64,000 nt of DNA from Nocardioides agariphilus. GTDB taxonomy: Bacteria > Actinomycetota > Actinomycetes > Propionibacteriales > Nocardioidaceae. Position numbers and translations under genes: made by a program. The DNA is taken from NCBI RefSeq assembly GCF_015352445.1, contig NZ_JADKPO010000023.1, positions 1-64,000 of the forward strand, read 5' to 3'. The notes below the pieces were generated by a model, which made no database searches, was not told the DNA's origin, and worked only from the letters and a program-made list of their open reading frames with translations. This document shows positions 53,975 to 62,490 of the stretch, in pieces (positions within the stretch are counted from its first letter, which is position 1; every line of letters starts with the position of its first letter).

Positions 53975-54390
53975 GAGTAGTCGTGGGTCCCTCCGTGCGG
54001 CCACTGCTGCAGGAGCCACATGTTGCCGTCCGGGTCCTCGAATCCGCAGTAGAGCACGCCGCCCATGTCCTGGATCTCGCTCATCTCGACGCCGTTGCCG
54101 ATCAGCTGGTCGCGGGCCGCCGCCAGGTCGGGCACCACCAGGTGGATGCCGCGCTGGGACCCGGCCGTCATGTCGGTGATGCCGGGGACGTTCTTGCCGA
54201 GCAGGATCGCGCAGTGGGAGCCGGGCGGCACGATCTGCACGATCCTCATGTCCTCCAACTGGACGTGGTCGGTGATCAGCGTCCAGCCGCACTGCTCGAC
54301 GTAGAAGTCGCGCGCCCGGTCGACGTCGGTCACGGGGATGTTCACGAGCTCGAGCCGCATCTCGCCGGCGCTCAGGGTGGTGGTGGTCAT
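53971..54390 (-). CDS. VOC-family (glyoxalase-like) protein
   Basis: A 139-residue protein with the two beta-alpha-beta-beta-beta modules of the vicinal oxygen chelate fold: LVNIPVTDVDRARDFYVEQ (about 15-33) and HLVVPDLAAARDQLI. The C-terminal EDPDGNMWLLQQ is the usual family end. Members include glyoxalases and resistance proteins. No function can be assigned. The ATG has AAGGAG 10 nt upstream and it is first in the operon. Confidence 0.9.
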   Translation of the reverse strand: MTTTTLSAGEMRLELVNIPVTDVDRARDFYVEQCGWTLITDHVQLEDMRIVQIVPPGSHCAILLGKNVPGITDMTAGSQRGIHLVVPDLAAARDQLIGNGVEMSEIQDMGGVLYCGFEDPDGNMWLLQQWPHGGTHDYS

Positions 54391-54404
54391 GGTGGTCGGA
54401 CTCC

Positions 54405-54430
54405 TTAGATAACTGAACAGTTAGATAACT
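54405..54430. promoter_or_regulatory. Probable ArsR operator with direct repeats
   Basis: TTAGATAACT occurs twice (54405-54414, 54421-54430), 16 bp apart. Between them the dyad TAACTG-AA-CAGTTA (54410-54423) forms a 14-bp palindrome. The block is AT-rich in otherwise GC-rich DNA and lies 15-40 nt upstream of the VOC start. It fits autoregulation by the ArsR protein of the same operon. Confidence 0.65.
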
Positions 54431-54527
54431 AGATGGTTTCTAACATGGTCGACCGCGACGGGTCAAGCGTCTGATCGAATCGGCGTCGCCCCTGGCAAGT
54501 CGGGGACTCGACCGAGTAGAAACAGCC

Positions 54528-55436
54528 ATGGCCACCTACGTCACCGACGGCGGGCTCGAGACCGACCTGATCTTTCACCACGGACTGGACCTTCCGGAGT
54601 TCGCGGCGTTCCCGCTGCTGGACGACGCCGACGGACGTTGGCTGTTGACGCGCTACTACGACGCCTATGCCGAGATCGCCGCCAAGGCGCGGGTGGGTCT
54701 GACGCTCGACGCGCCCACCTGGCGCGCCAACTGGGACTGGGCGGCCAAGGTCGGGTACGCCGACCCCGTCGCGCTCGATCGCATCAACCGGGTGGCGATC
54801 GAGTTCCTGCAGGGCCTGCGCGAGCGGTACCGATCCGAGTTCGGGCTCGCCGACGTCAAGGTGGGCGGGCTGCACGGTCCGCGCGGCGACGGCTACGTGT
54901 CGTCCGGGGACGCCGAGCCCGACGAGGCTGCCGACTACCACGCGGCGCAGGTCCGCTCGGCCGCCGCGGCTGGTGCCGACCAGGTGACGGTGCTGACGAT
55001 GACCGGTGCGGGCGAGGCGATCGGCTTCGTGCGCGCCGTGCGTGATGCGGGGCTGCCAGCCGCGGTGGGCTTCACCGTCGAGACCGACGGGCGGCTGCCC
55101 GACGGCACTCACCTGCGCGACGCGATCGCCCGCGTCGACGCCGAGGAGGCACCGGACTACTACCTTGTCAACTGCGCGCACCCCACCCACGTCGCCCCCG
55201 CACTGGCTGACGGTGAAGCGGACGGTGAGTGGCTGGGTCGGATCCACGGGTTGCGTCCCAACGCATCGCGGATGTCCCACGCCGAGCTCGACGAGGCCCC
55301 CGAGCTCGACGAGGGCAACCCCGAGGAGCTGGCCGGAGGTGTCGACGACCTGCGGGCAGCACTGCCCAACCTGCGGATCGTCGGGGGTTGCTGCGGCACC
55401 GACAGTCGTCACGTGGCGGCGCTCTGGGGCGTGTGA
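54528..55436 (+). CDS. Homocysteine S-methyltransferase-family protein
   Basis: A 302-residue zinc enzyme of the homocysteine/selenocysteine methyltransferase family. DGGLETDLI opens the fold; Zn ligands are the Cys in VNCAHP (near 222) and the CC pair in GGCCGT (near 289-290). Members transfer methyl from S-methylmethionine or betaine-like donors to homocysteine. A link to the betaine-type oxygenase operon is tempting but there is no gene proximity. TAGAAA lies 5 nt before the ATG. Confidence 0.9.
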   Translation: MATYVTDGGLETDLIFHHGLDLPEFAAFPLLDDADGRWLLTRYYDAYAEIAAKARVGLTLDAPTWRANWDWAAKVGYADPVALDRINRVAIEFLQGLRERYRSEFGLADVKVGGLHGPRGDGYVSSGDAEPDEAADYHAAQVRSAAAAGADQVTVLTMTGAGEAIGFVRAVRDAGLPAAVGFTVETDGRLPDGTHLRDAIARVDAEEAPDYYLVNCAHPTHVAPALADGEADGEWLGRIHGLRPNASRMSHAELDEAPELDEGNPEELAGGVDDLRAALPNLRIVGGCCGTDSRHVAALWGV

Positions 55437-55481
55437 CGTCCTCTAGACACGCCACCCCAGGCCGCCGCTAGGTTGCCTCGG

Positions 55482-56963
55482 GTGGACGTATTTCGGACCA
55501 AGAGCATCGAACAGTCGCTGAAGGACACCGAGGACCCGGAGTTCCAGCTCAAGCGCCGCCTGACCGCACTGGACCTCACCGTGTTCGGCGTCGGCGTCAT
55601 CATCGGGGCCGGCATCTTCACCCTGACCGGGCGGGTCGCCCAGGCCAACGCGGGGCCGGGTGTGGTCTTCTCGTTCGCCATCGCGGCGGTGTGCTGTGGC
55701 CTCGCGGCGCTCTGCTATGCGGAGTTCGCCTCGACCGTCCCGGTGTCGGGGTCGGCGTACACGTTCTCCTACGCCACGCTGGGGGAGCTGATCGCGTGGA
55801 TCATCGGCTGGGACCTGCTGCTCGAGCTGATGCTGGGAGCGTCGGTCGTGGCCCAGGGCTGGGCGTCGTACTTCGAGACCTTCCTCGACGAGATCGGTGT
55901 CTCGTGGCCGTCGGGTCTGGGGTACGGCGACGACTTCAACCTCGCCGCCTTCCTGCTGGTCGTGGTACTCACCGCCCTGGTCGCCTACGGCATCAAGGAG
56001 TCGCTCCGGGTCAACCTCGTGCTGGTCGCGATCAAGCTCTTCATCGTGCTGTTCGTCATCGTCGTGGGCATCGGCTTCATCAACACCGACAACTACCGGC
56101 CCTTCGTCCCACCGTCCGAGCCCGTCGACGGCGGCACCGAGTGGCTGCACACTCCGCTGCTCCAGCTGGTCACCGGCTCGCCGGCTGCCTACGGCGTGGG
56201 CGGAGTGCTCTTCGCGGCGTCGTTGGTGTTCTTTGCCTACATCGGGTTCGACGTGGTTGCCACGACGGCGGAGGAGGCAGCACACCCGCAGCGCGACCTA
56301 CCGCGCGGCATCATCGGCTCGCTCGTGATCTGCACCGTGCTCTACATGGCTGTCGCGCTCGTCATCACCGGCATGGTGAAGTACGACAAGATCAATCCGG
56401 ACGCGGCTCTGGCTCAGGCGTTCGTCGACCAGGGCAAGGACGGCTACGCCACGCTCATCTCGGCGGGGGCGGTCGCTGGTCTGACGACCGTGGTGATGAC
56501 GCTGATCATCGGTGCGGTGCGGGTGACGTTCGCGATGAGCCGCGACCACCTCCTGCCGAAGACGATCGGGCAGGTCTCGCACAAGACCGGCACGCCCATC
56601 CGCCTCACTCTCGCGATCGGGACCGTCGTGGCCATCGTCGCCTCCGTCACCCCGGTCGGGAAGCTGGAGGAGATGGTGAACATCGGCACGCTCACGGCGT
56701 TCTTCCTGGTCTCCATCGCGATCCCGATCCTGCGCCGTCGCCGGCCGGACCTGAAGCGGTCCTTCAAGGTGCCGCTGTCGCCGTTCCTGCCCTGGCTCTC
56801 GGCAGCCATCTGCCTGTTCTTGATGATCAACCTGACGGCCGAGACCTGGCTGCGCTTCTTGGTCTGGATGGCGATCGGCTTCGCGATCTACTTCGCCTAC
56901 GGCTACCAGAACAGCAGGGTTGGTCGGGGTCAGGGCGAGCCCGCGCACGACTACTCCCGCTAG
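55482..56963 (+). CDS. APC-superfamily amino acid permease (cationic amino acid transporter type)
   Basis: About 493 residues with twelve membrane helices. The first helix has GVGVIIGAGIFTLTG, the APC substrate-binding signature, and the sixth has FFAYIGFDVVATTAEEA. The cytoplasmic N-terminus FRTKSIEQSL...EDPEFQLKRRL is typical of CAT-type amino acid transporters. The frame opens with TTG 55473, but the GTG at 55482 is chosen: TAGGTT (55469-55474) lies 7 nt before it and no Shine-Dalgarno sequence is present. Confidence 0.92.
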   Translation: MDVFRTKSIEQSLKDTEDPEFQLKRRLTALDLTVFGVGVIIGAGIFTLTGRVAQANAGPGVVFSFAIAAVCCGLAALCYAEFASTVPVSGSAYTFSYATLGELIAWIIGWDLLLELMLGASVVAQGWASYFETFLDEIGVSWPSGLGYGDDFNLAAFLLVVVLTALVAYGIKESLRVNLVLVAIKLFIVLFVIVVGIGFINTDNYRPFVPPSEPVDGGTEWLHTPLLQLVTGSPAAYGVGGVLFAASLVFFAYIGFDVVATTAEEAAHPQRDLPRGIIGSLVICTVLYMAVALVITGMVKYDKINPDAALAQAFVDQGKDGYATLISAGAVAGLTTVVMTLIIGAVRVTFAMSRDHLLPKTIGQVSHKTGTPIRLTLAIGTVVAIVASVTPVGKLEEMVNIGTLTAFFLVSIAIPILRRRRPDLKRSFKVPLSPFLPWLSAAICLFLMINLTAETWLRFLVWMAIGFAIYFAYGYQNSRVGRGQGEPAHDYSR

Positions 56964-57017
56964 TGCCGGCGTGCGCTTCCACGTGACCCGCGTCGGCGGG
57001 TCACTAGGCTGACGGGC

Positions 57018-57962
57018 ATGGCGCAGCGTCTGGTCCACATCGTCGACGAGGTGCCCGGTCTCGACGACGGGCAGCACACGTCGCTGACGCTCGTGCTGGT
57101 GCTCGACGGGTTCCTCGACGCGGGCAGCGCCGCCGCCAGGGCCGCGCGGCACCTCGTCGACCAGTCGGGGGACGGGCCGGTGGTGGCGACGTTCGACGTC
57201 GACGAGCTGCACGACTACCGCGCCCGCCGGCCGGCGATGTCGTTCGTGCGCGACCACTACGAGTCCTACGACGCCCCGCGCCTGGTCGTCCGGTTGCTGC
57301 GCGACACCGGGTCCACGCCCTACCTCCTGCTCCACGGCCCCGAGCCGGACACCCGCTGGGAGGGCTTCGCGCTGGCGGTCCGCGAGGTCGTCGAGCGGTT
57401 CGGCGTGACGCGGGTCGTCGGCCTGGGCGCCGTGCCGATGGCGGTGCCCCACACCCGCCCCATCGCTGTCACCGAGCACGCCAACAACATCGAGCTGATC
57501 TCGGGCGACAGCCGCTGGCGCGGCGAGCTCCGCATCCCCTCGAGCGCACAGGCGCTGCTGGAGCTGCGGCTGGGGGAGTGGGGCCACGACGCGATGGGCT
57601 TCGTCGCGCACATCCCCCATTACCTGGCGCAGCTGGAGTACCCGCGGGCCTCTGCCGTCCTGCTCGAGCACGTGGAGCGCGCTGGTCGGCTGACCGTCGA
57701 CCTCTCGGGCCTGCACGCCGAGGCCGAGGAGCGCGAGGCCGAGATCACGCGCTATCTCGCCGCCAACGAGGAGGTCGGCGAGGTGGTGACCGCTCTGGAG
57801 CAGCAGTACGACGCGTTCACCCGCGCCGAGGAGAGTGGCAGCAGCCTGCTGGCCGGTGACCAGCCGCTGCCGACCGGGGAGGAGATCGGCCAGCAGTTCG
57901 AGCAGTTCCTGGCCGGGCTGGACCGGCCCAACGATTGGCCCGACAACCCCAACGACAACTGA
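57018..57962 (+). CDS. PAC2-family protein (proteasome assembly chaperone-like)
   Basis: A 314-residue protein. The PAC2 core (about 20-225) shows VLVLDGFLDAGSAAARAA, a DELHDYRARRP stretch, GLGAVPMAVPHTRP and FVAHIPHYLAQLEYPRA. The C-terminal 80 residues form a charged helix region with EAEEREAEITRYLAANEEVGE. Most actinobacteria with a proteasome encode such a protein; its own role is not proven. TAGGCT (57005-57010) lies 7 nt before the ATG, with GTGACC 16 nt further up as a -35 candidate. Confidence 0.9.
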   Translation: MAQRLVHIVDEVPGLDDGQHTSLTLVLVLDGFLDAGSAAARAARHLVDQSGDGPVVATFDVDELHDYRARRPAMSFVRDHYESYDAPRLVVRLLRDTGSTPYLLLHGPEPDTRWEGFALAVREVVERFGVTRVVGLGAVPMAVPHTRPIAVTEHANNIELISGDSRWRGELRIPSSAQALLELRLGEWGHDAMGFVAHIPHYLAQLEYPRASAVLLEHVERAGRLTVDLSGLHAEAEEREAEITRYLAANEEVGEVVTALEQQYDAFTRAEESGSSLLAGDQPLPTGEEIGQQFEQFLAGLDRPNDWPDNPNDN

Positions 57963-57975
57963 CGGGCGACAACAG

Positions 57976-58848
57976 ATGCCGTCCTCAGCTGAGGAGCTCA
58001 TCGAGCTCCTGGACCTCGAGAGTCTCGACGTCGACCTCTACCGGGGCAAGCAGCCCGAGACCGAGCGACAGCGCGTCTTCGGCGGGCAGGTGGCCGCGCA
58101 GGCGCTGATCGCGGGCATCCGCACGACGCAAGACGGGCCGACGGGGCTGCAGGTCCACTCGCTGCACTCCTACTTCCTGCGGCCGGGCGACACGGCCGTG
58201 CCGATCATCTACGACGTCGATCGGCTGCGTGACGGACGCTCGTTCTCGACCCGGCGCATCGTGGCTCGTCAGCACGGCAACCCGATCTACTTCATGACCG
58301 CCAACTTCCAGCGCCCCGAGGAAGGCTTCGACCACCAGGACGAGATGCCGTCCGTGCGGAGCCCCGACGAGGGGCTGAGCTTCGCCGACCTGGCCCGGGG
58401 ACGAGGCGCGGGGGAGAGCTTCATGAAGGAGTGGGCTGCCCTCGACATCCGCTATCTCGGCAACTCCCGCGTCGACCTCGGACACCAGCTCGACGTGGAC
58501 CCATCCCGGCCGGCGCGCTCCCAGCTCTGGATCCGGGTCGACGGACGGCTGTCCGACGACCCCGTCGAGCACCTCGCCGCCTTCACCTACGCCAGCGACA
58601 TGACCTTGCTCGGGGCGACGCTGGTGCCCCACGGCATCACCATCGACGACAGGCGGCTGCAGGCGGCGTCGTTGGACCACTCCATCTGGTTCCACCGCCC
58701 CTTCCGGGCCGACGAGTGGTGGCTCTACGACCAGTGGTCTCCCTCGGCCCAGGGGGCCCGCGGCCTGGCCCTGGCGAGGGTGTTCACCCAGGACGGCGCC
58801 CTGGTCGCCACCGTGGCCCAGGAGGGCCTGATCCGGATGCGCGGCTGA
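57976..58848 (+). CDS. tesB: Acyl-CoA thioesterase II
   Basis: A 290-residue TesB-type double hotdog enzyme cleaving acyl-CoA to free acid and CoA. FGGQVAAQALIAG (about 35-47), VHSLHSYFLRPGD and SFSTRRIVARQHG form the first hotdog; SLDHSIWFHRPFRADEWWLYDQ and the catalytic-region ARVFTQDGALVATVAQEGLIR close the second. Starts 13 nt after the PAC2 stop and is probably co-transcribed. Confidence 0.93.
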   Translation: MPSSAEELIELLDLESLDVDLYRGKQPETERQRVFGGQVAAQALIAGIRTTQDGPTGLQVHSLHSYFLRPGDTAVPIIYDVDRLRDGRSFSTRRIVARQHGNPIYFMTANFQRPEEGFDHQDEMPSVRSPDEGLSFADLARGRGAGESFMKEWAALDIRYLGNSRVDLGHQLDVDPSRPARSQLWIRVDGRLSDDPVEHLAAFTYASDMTLLGATLVPHGITIDDRRLQAASLDHSIWFHRPFRADEWWLYDQWSPSAQGARGLALARVFTQDGALVATVAQEGLIRMRG

Positions 58849-58970
58849 CCTCGCCGATCCCGCGAAAACACCCGCACATAGCATTACATCGTTGTAGTTT
58901 CGTGACAGACACGCCGAAGCGACGTTACGGTTGAGCGCTCCTGTGACTATTGAGACGCGAGTGACCATTC

Positions 58971-60176
58971 ATGAGACTTCCCCGACTCGCCCCCGCCGCC
59001 GCCGTGCTGGCGATCGGCTCCGTCGTCGCGACCGCCCTGCCGGCCGCGGCGGCCGCTCCGGTCACGACCTACGAGATGCCGTTCCCGTGCACCCAGTCGT
59101 GGACGGGCACCACGCGTGCCAGCCACAGCCCCAGCTCCAAGGCCGTCGACTGGAACCGCCCCGACGACGTCGGTGACGCCGTCGTCGCCGCGGCCCCGGG
59201 CGTGGTCACGACCGCCGTGCCCAACGGCACGCGCGGCTACGGGCGCTACGTGGTGATCGACCACGGCAACGGCGAGTCCTCCCTCTACGCGCACCTGCAG
59301 ATCGTCAACGTCGGAGTCGGGCAGCCTGTCGACCAGGGCACCCTCCTCGGTCTGGTCGGCGACACCGGCAACGCGACCGGCCCTCACCTGCACTTCGAGG
59401 AGCGACTCAACGGCGTGGACGTCACGCCGTACTTCCATGGGGCCCAGTTCGTCTTCGGCAGCACCCAGCAGTCGCAGAACTGCCCCGACGTACCTCTCGC
59501 CGGCAACTTCGTGGGCACTGCCCCTGCCGAGATGGCGGTCTACGACCGAGCGACGGCGACCTTCCAGATCCGCGGCCCGCAAGGCCGGGTCGACGTGAGG
59601 TTCGGGCAGGGCACCGACCAGCCCGTCGTCGGTGACTGGGACGGCGACGGGGTGACCAACATCGGCGTGCGGCGCAGCTCGGAGAGGCAGTTCTACCTAC
59701 GCATCGGCAAGCGCAACACCCGCATCGTGATGGGCAACCGCAGCGACATCCCGGTGGCCGGCGACTGGGACGGCGACGGCAAGTGGGAGGTCGGCGTGCG
59801 CAAGGCCTCGTCGAACCTCTTCCGCCTGCGCCGGGCCGACGGGACGGTCTACGGCGTCACCTTGGGCGAGGCCGGCGACATCCCGATCACCGGTGACTGG
59901 AACGGCGACGGCAGGACCGACCTCGGGGTCTACGACCTGACGCAGGCGGCCTTCACCCTTCGTCTGGAGGACACCGACGGACTCGTGTGGCTGGCCAGCG
60001 TGAAGTACGGCACGGCGGGAGACCTGCCGGTGACCGGGGACTGGGACGGCAACGGCAAGACCGACCTGGGAGTGTGGCGCCCGTCGTCGGCGCAGTTCTT
60101 CCAGCGGATCGCTACCGCACCGACAGCGCGGGCACGAGCCACCGTGGCCGTCACCTGGGGCGATCCGCGGGGCTAG
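58971..60176 (+). CDS. Secreted M23 peptidase with DWDGDG repeats
   Basis: A 401-residue secreted protein. A signal peptide (1-29, ending AAAAAP) precedes an M23 LysM-like peptidase domain (about 50-155): H..D ligands in SHSPSSKAVDW, then SLYAHLQI and the HLHFE zinc site. From about 170 to the end are four or five repeats with DWDGDG/DWNGDG loops about 45 residues apart, like calcium-binding FG-GAP or VCBS blades. It probably cuts peptidoglycan cross-links in the envelope. Upstream (58849-58970) is AT-rich and contains the dyad TACA-TCGT-TGTA at 58885-58896, which may be regulatory. Confidence 0.88.
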   Translation: MRLPRLAPAAAVLAIGSVVATALPAAAAAPVTTYEMPFPCTQSWTGTTRASHSPSSKAVDWNRPDDVGDAVVAAAPGVVTTAVPNGTRGYGRYVVIDHGNGESSLYAHLQIVNVGVGQPVDQGTLLGLVGDTGNATGPHLHFEERLNGVDVTPYFHGAQFVFGSTQQSQNCPDVPLAGNFVGTAPAEMAVYDRATATFQIRGPQGRVDVRFGQGTDQPVVGDWDGDGVTNIGVRRSSERQFYLRIGKRNTRIVMGNRSDIPVAGDWDGDGKWEVGVRKASSNLFRLRRADGTVYGVTLGEAGDIPITGDWNGDGRTDLGVYDLTQAAFTLRLEDTDGLVWLASVKYGTAGDLPVTGDWDGNGKTDLGVWRPSSAQFFQRIATAPTARARATVAVTWGDPRG

Positions 60177-61056
60177 TCCGCCCCTGCACGTGCGGTGCGC
60201 CCGAGTGCGGATCGGCCATCGTGAAGGCGAACCCCGTGTCGGTCGGCTTGGACCCGAACGCGACCGACCCGGGCAAGAAGACCGGCTTCTTGAATGCGAC
60301 CTCGACCGTGACCGCGTCGGGCAGGCGGTTCTCGAGTGCGGCGACGCAGCGCGCTGCCGACCACATGCCGTGGGCGATCTGCCGCTTGAACCCGAAGGCC
60401 TTGGCCGTCAGCGGGTAGAGGTGGATCGGGTTGCGGTCGCCGGAGACGGCGGCGTAGCGCCGTCCGAGGTCTCCGGGCAGCCGCCAGGTCACGCCGGATG
60501 CGGGGACCTCGTCGAAGACCGGCCCGGACGCCGCATCTGCGGACCCGGGGCCGCGACGCAGGTAGGTCGAACGCCCCTCCCAGACGACCTCGTCACCGAC
60601 GCTGACCTCGGTGACGAAGTCGACCGTGCGGCCCTTGACGTGCGGCACCAGGTTGTCGGGACGGACGGCTACCTCGACCGTCTCGCCGATGGCGACCGGA
60701 CGGTGAGCGGTGATGGTGTTGGTCAGGTGCACCCCGCCGATGGCAGGGAAGGGGAAGTCCGGATCGGCCATCGCCTGCAGCTGCATCGGGAAGCCGAGGA
60801 CGTGCAGGTAGGTCAGCGGCACCTGGTCCTTCTCGGGGAAGCCGCAGACCTGGGCGTACGCCGAGACGTGCGGCCGCTCGATCGTCACGGGCTCGCTCGC
60901 GAAGGCGAGGGCGCCGAGACCGGCCGCGCCGCCCGACTTGCGAATGCCGGGCAGCAGGTTGATGCCGGGCACGGCAGGAAGCGCTGCACGCAGGAGCGTG
61001 CCGAGGCCGACAGTCGTGGAGCCGCGCCGCTCGTCGGTCGGCCTTGTCGAGACCAT
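60151..61056 (-). CDS. htdX: MaoC-like 3-hydroxyacyl dehydratase
   Basis: A 301-residue protein with a double hotdog layout: N-terminal half with TYLHVLGFPMQLQAMADPDFPF and C-terminal MaoC part with RYAAVSGDRNPIHLYPLTAKAFGFKRQIAHGMW (the hydratase motif with Asp and His). It should hydrate or dehydrate acyl chains. The ATG overlaps the fabG4-like stop by one base (TGATG). Same order as mycobacterial htdX-fabG4-fadA2, which is the basis for the symbol. The tail overlaps the convergent M23 gene by 26 nt. Confidence 0.87.
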   Translation of the reverse strand: MVSTRPTDERRGSTTVGLGTLLRAALPAVPGINLLPGIRKSGGAAGLGALAFASEPVTIERPHVSAYAQVCGFPEKDQVPLTYLHVLGFPMQLQAMADPDFPFPAIGGVHLTNTITAHRPVAIGETVEVAVRPDNLVPHVKGRTVDFVTEVSVGDEVVWEGRSTYLRRGPGSADAASGPVFDEVPASGVTWRLPGDLGRRYAAVSGDRNPIHLYPLTAKAFGFKRQIAHGMWSAARCVAALENRLPDAVTVEVAFKKPVFLPGSVAFGSKPTDTGFAFTMADPHSGAPHVQGRTSPADRPR

Positions 61057-62393
61057 CAGGCCCCCAGCATCATCTGGCCGCACACGCGCACCACGTTGCC
61101 GTTGACGGCGGTCGAACCGGGACTCGCGAACCAGGCCACGGCCTCGGCGACGTCGACCGGTAGGCCCCCCTGGCTCAACGAGTTGAGACGACGGCCGACC
61201 TCGCGGGTGGCGAACGGCATCGCGGCCGTCATCTGGGTCTCGATGAAGCCCGGCGCCACGGCGTTGACGGTGATGCCGTCGGGTAGGTCGTCCTTGAGCG
61301 AGTCGACCAGGCCGATCACGCCGGCCTTGGATGTCGCGTAGTTGGTCTGGCCCAGGTTGCCGGCGATGCCCGAGGTCGAGGCGACGCCGATGATCCGGCC
61401 GTTGGCGTTGAACACCTGCTGGTCGAGCAGCTCGCGGGTGATCCGCTCGGGGGCCGTGAGGTTGACGGCGATCACCGAGTCCCAGCGGTCCGCGGCCATG
61501 TTGGCCAGCCGCTTGTCGCGGGTGATCCCGGCGTTGTGGACCACGACGTCGACGCCGCCGTGCTCGGCCCGGAGCTGGTGAGCGATCCGCTGGGGCGCGT
61601 CGGGTGCGGTGATGTCGAGCGCGAGGTAGTCGCCGTCGAGCTCGTTGGTCAGCTTCACGAGGGAGTCGGCGGCCTGGGGCACGTCGACGCCGATGACGGT
61701 GGCGCCGTCGCGGTGCAGGACCCGCGCGATCTGCTCGCCGATGCCCCGGCTCGCTCCGGTCACCAACGCGACCTTGCCCTCGAGGGGCCTGCGCCAGTCG
61801 GCGACCTCGCTGCCGTGGGTGTGGTCGTGAGTGGTGCCGATCCGCACCACCTGGCCTGACACGTAGGCCGACTTGGGTGACAGCAGGAAGGCCAGGGTAG
61901 ACAGCAGTCCGTCCTCGGCGCCCTCCGCGACGTAGACCAGCTGCACCGTGCCGCCGCGGCCGACCTCCTTGCCGAGCGAGCGGGTGAAGCCCTCCAGCGC
62001 ACGCTGGGCGGCGCGCTCGCCGCCGGAGACCGTCTCGGGCGCAGTGCCGAGCACGACCAGTCGTGGGCAGGTCTCCAAGCTGCGCATCCGCGGGCCGAAG
62101 AACTCTCGGAGCAAGCCGAGCTGGGAGGAGTCCGTGATGCCGGTCGCGTCCAGCACCAGGCCGCGATACCTCTCCGGCTCGGTGGCCGAGCTTGTCGAGA
62201 CCACACCCAACTCGTCGAGCAACCCTGGCAGCGACTCGACGAGTCGGCCCCGCCCGCCCGTCAGCACGGTGCCGGTCACGAGCGGCTCGCCCTCGGCGTA
62301 CCTCAGGAGAGGCACGGGACTCGGCAGCCCGAGGTTGCTGACCAGCAGCTTGCCGATGGCGGACTGCGTGAAGGCCTGGTATCGGTCGGTCAC
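61056..62393 (-). CDS. fabG4: High-molecular-weight FabG-type 3-oxoacyl reductase
   Basis: A 445-residue short-chain dehydrogenase with two domains. The N-terminal 200 residues are a degenerate flavodoxin-like domain. The C-terminal SDR has VALVTGASRGIGEQIA (NADH/NADPH loop, about 209-224), HNAGITRDK and the catalytic YATSKAG (Y-x3-K near 362). This is the FabG4 type, NADH-dependent and using longer acyl-CoA. The GTG start has TACAAC 6 nt upstream and no Shine-Dalgarno sequence. Divergent from the thiolase, as in mycobacteria. Confidence 0.92.
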   Translation of the reverse strand: MTDRYQAFTQSAIGKLLVSNLGLPSPVPLLRYAEGEPLVTGTVLTGGRGRLVESLPGLLDELGVVSTSSATEPERYRGLVLDATGITDSSQLGLLREFFGPRMRSLETCPRLVVLGTAPETVSGGERAAQRALEGFTRSLGKEVGRGGTVQLVYVAEGAEDGLLSTLAFLLSPKSAYVSGQVVRIGTTHDHTHGSEVADWRRPLEGKVALVTGASRGIGEQIARVLHRDGATVIGVDVPQAADSLVKLTNELDGDYLALDITAPDAPQRIAHQLRAEHGGVDVVVHNAGITRDKRLANMAADRWDSVIAVNLTAPERITRELLDQQVFNANGRIIGVASTSGIAGNLGQTNYATSKAGVIGLVDSLKDDLPDGITVNAVAPGFIETQMTAAMPFATREVGRRLNSLSQGGLPVDVAEAVAWFASPGSTAVNGNVVRVCGQMMLGA

Positions 62394-62490
62394 GCTGAAG
62401 TTGTAACTCTCTGTGACACTGGGAGTCCACCTTTCGTGATCTGCCCCTCACCCGATTGGCCCAGCGGCTCTCCTCGACCACCATAGACAC

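Noticed and set aside
56298-58001. A 567-codon minus-strand frame over the APC and PAC2 genes
   Set aside because: Both plus-strand genes have recognisable family motifs; the antisense frame has none.
58885-58896. TACA-TCGT-TGTA dyad upstream of the M23 gene as a riboswitch
   Set aside because: The upstream region is too short and lacks the conserved parts of the c-di-AMP riboswitch found before some cell-wall hydrolase genes. It is kept only as a possible protein-binding dyad.
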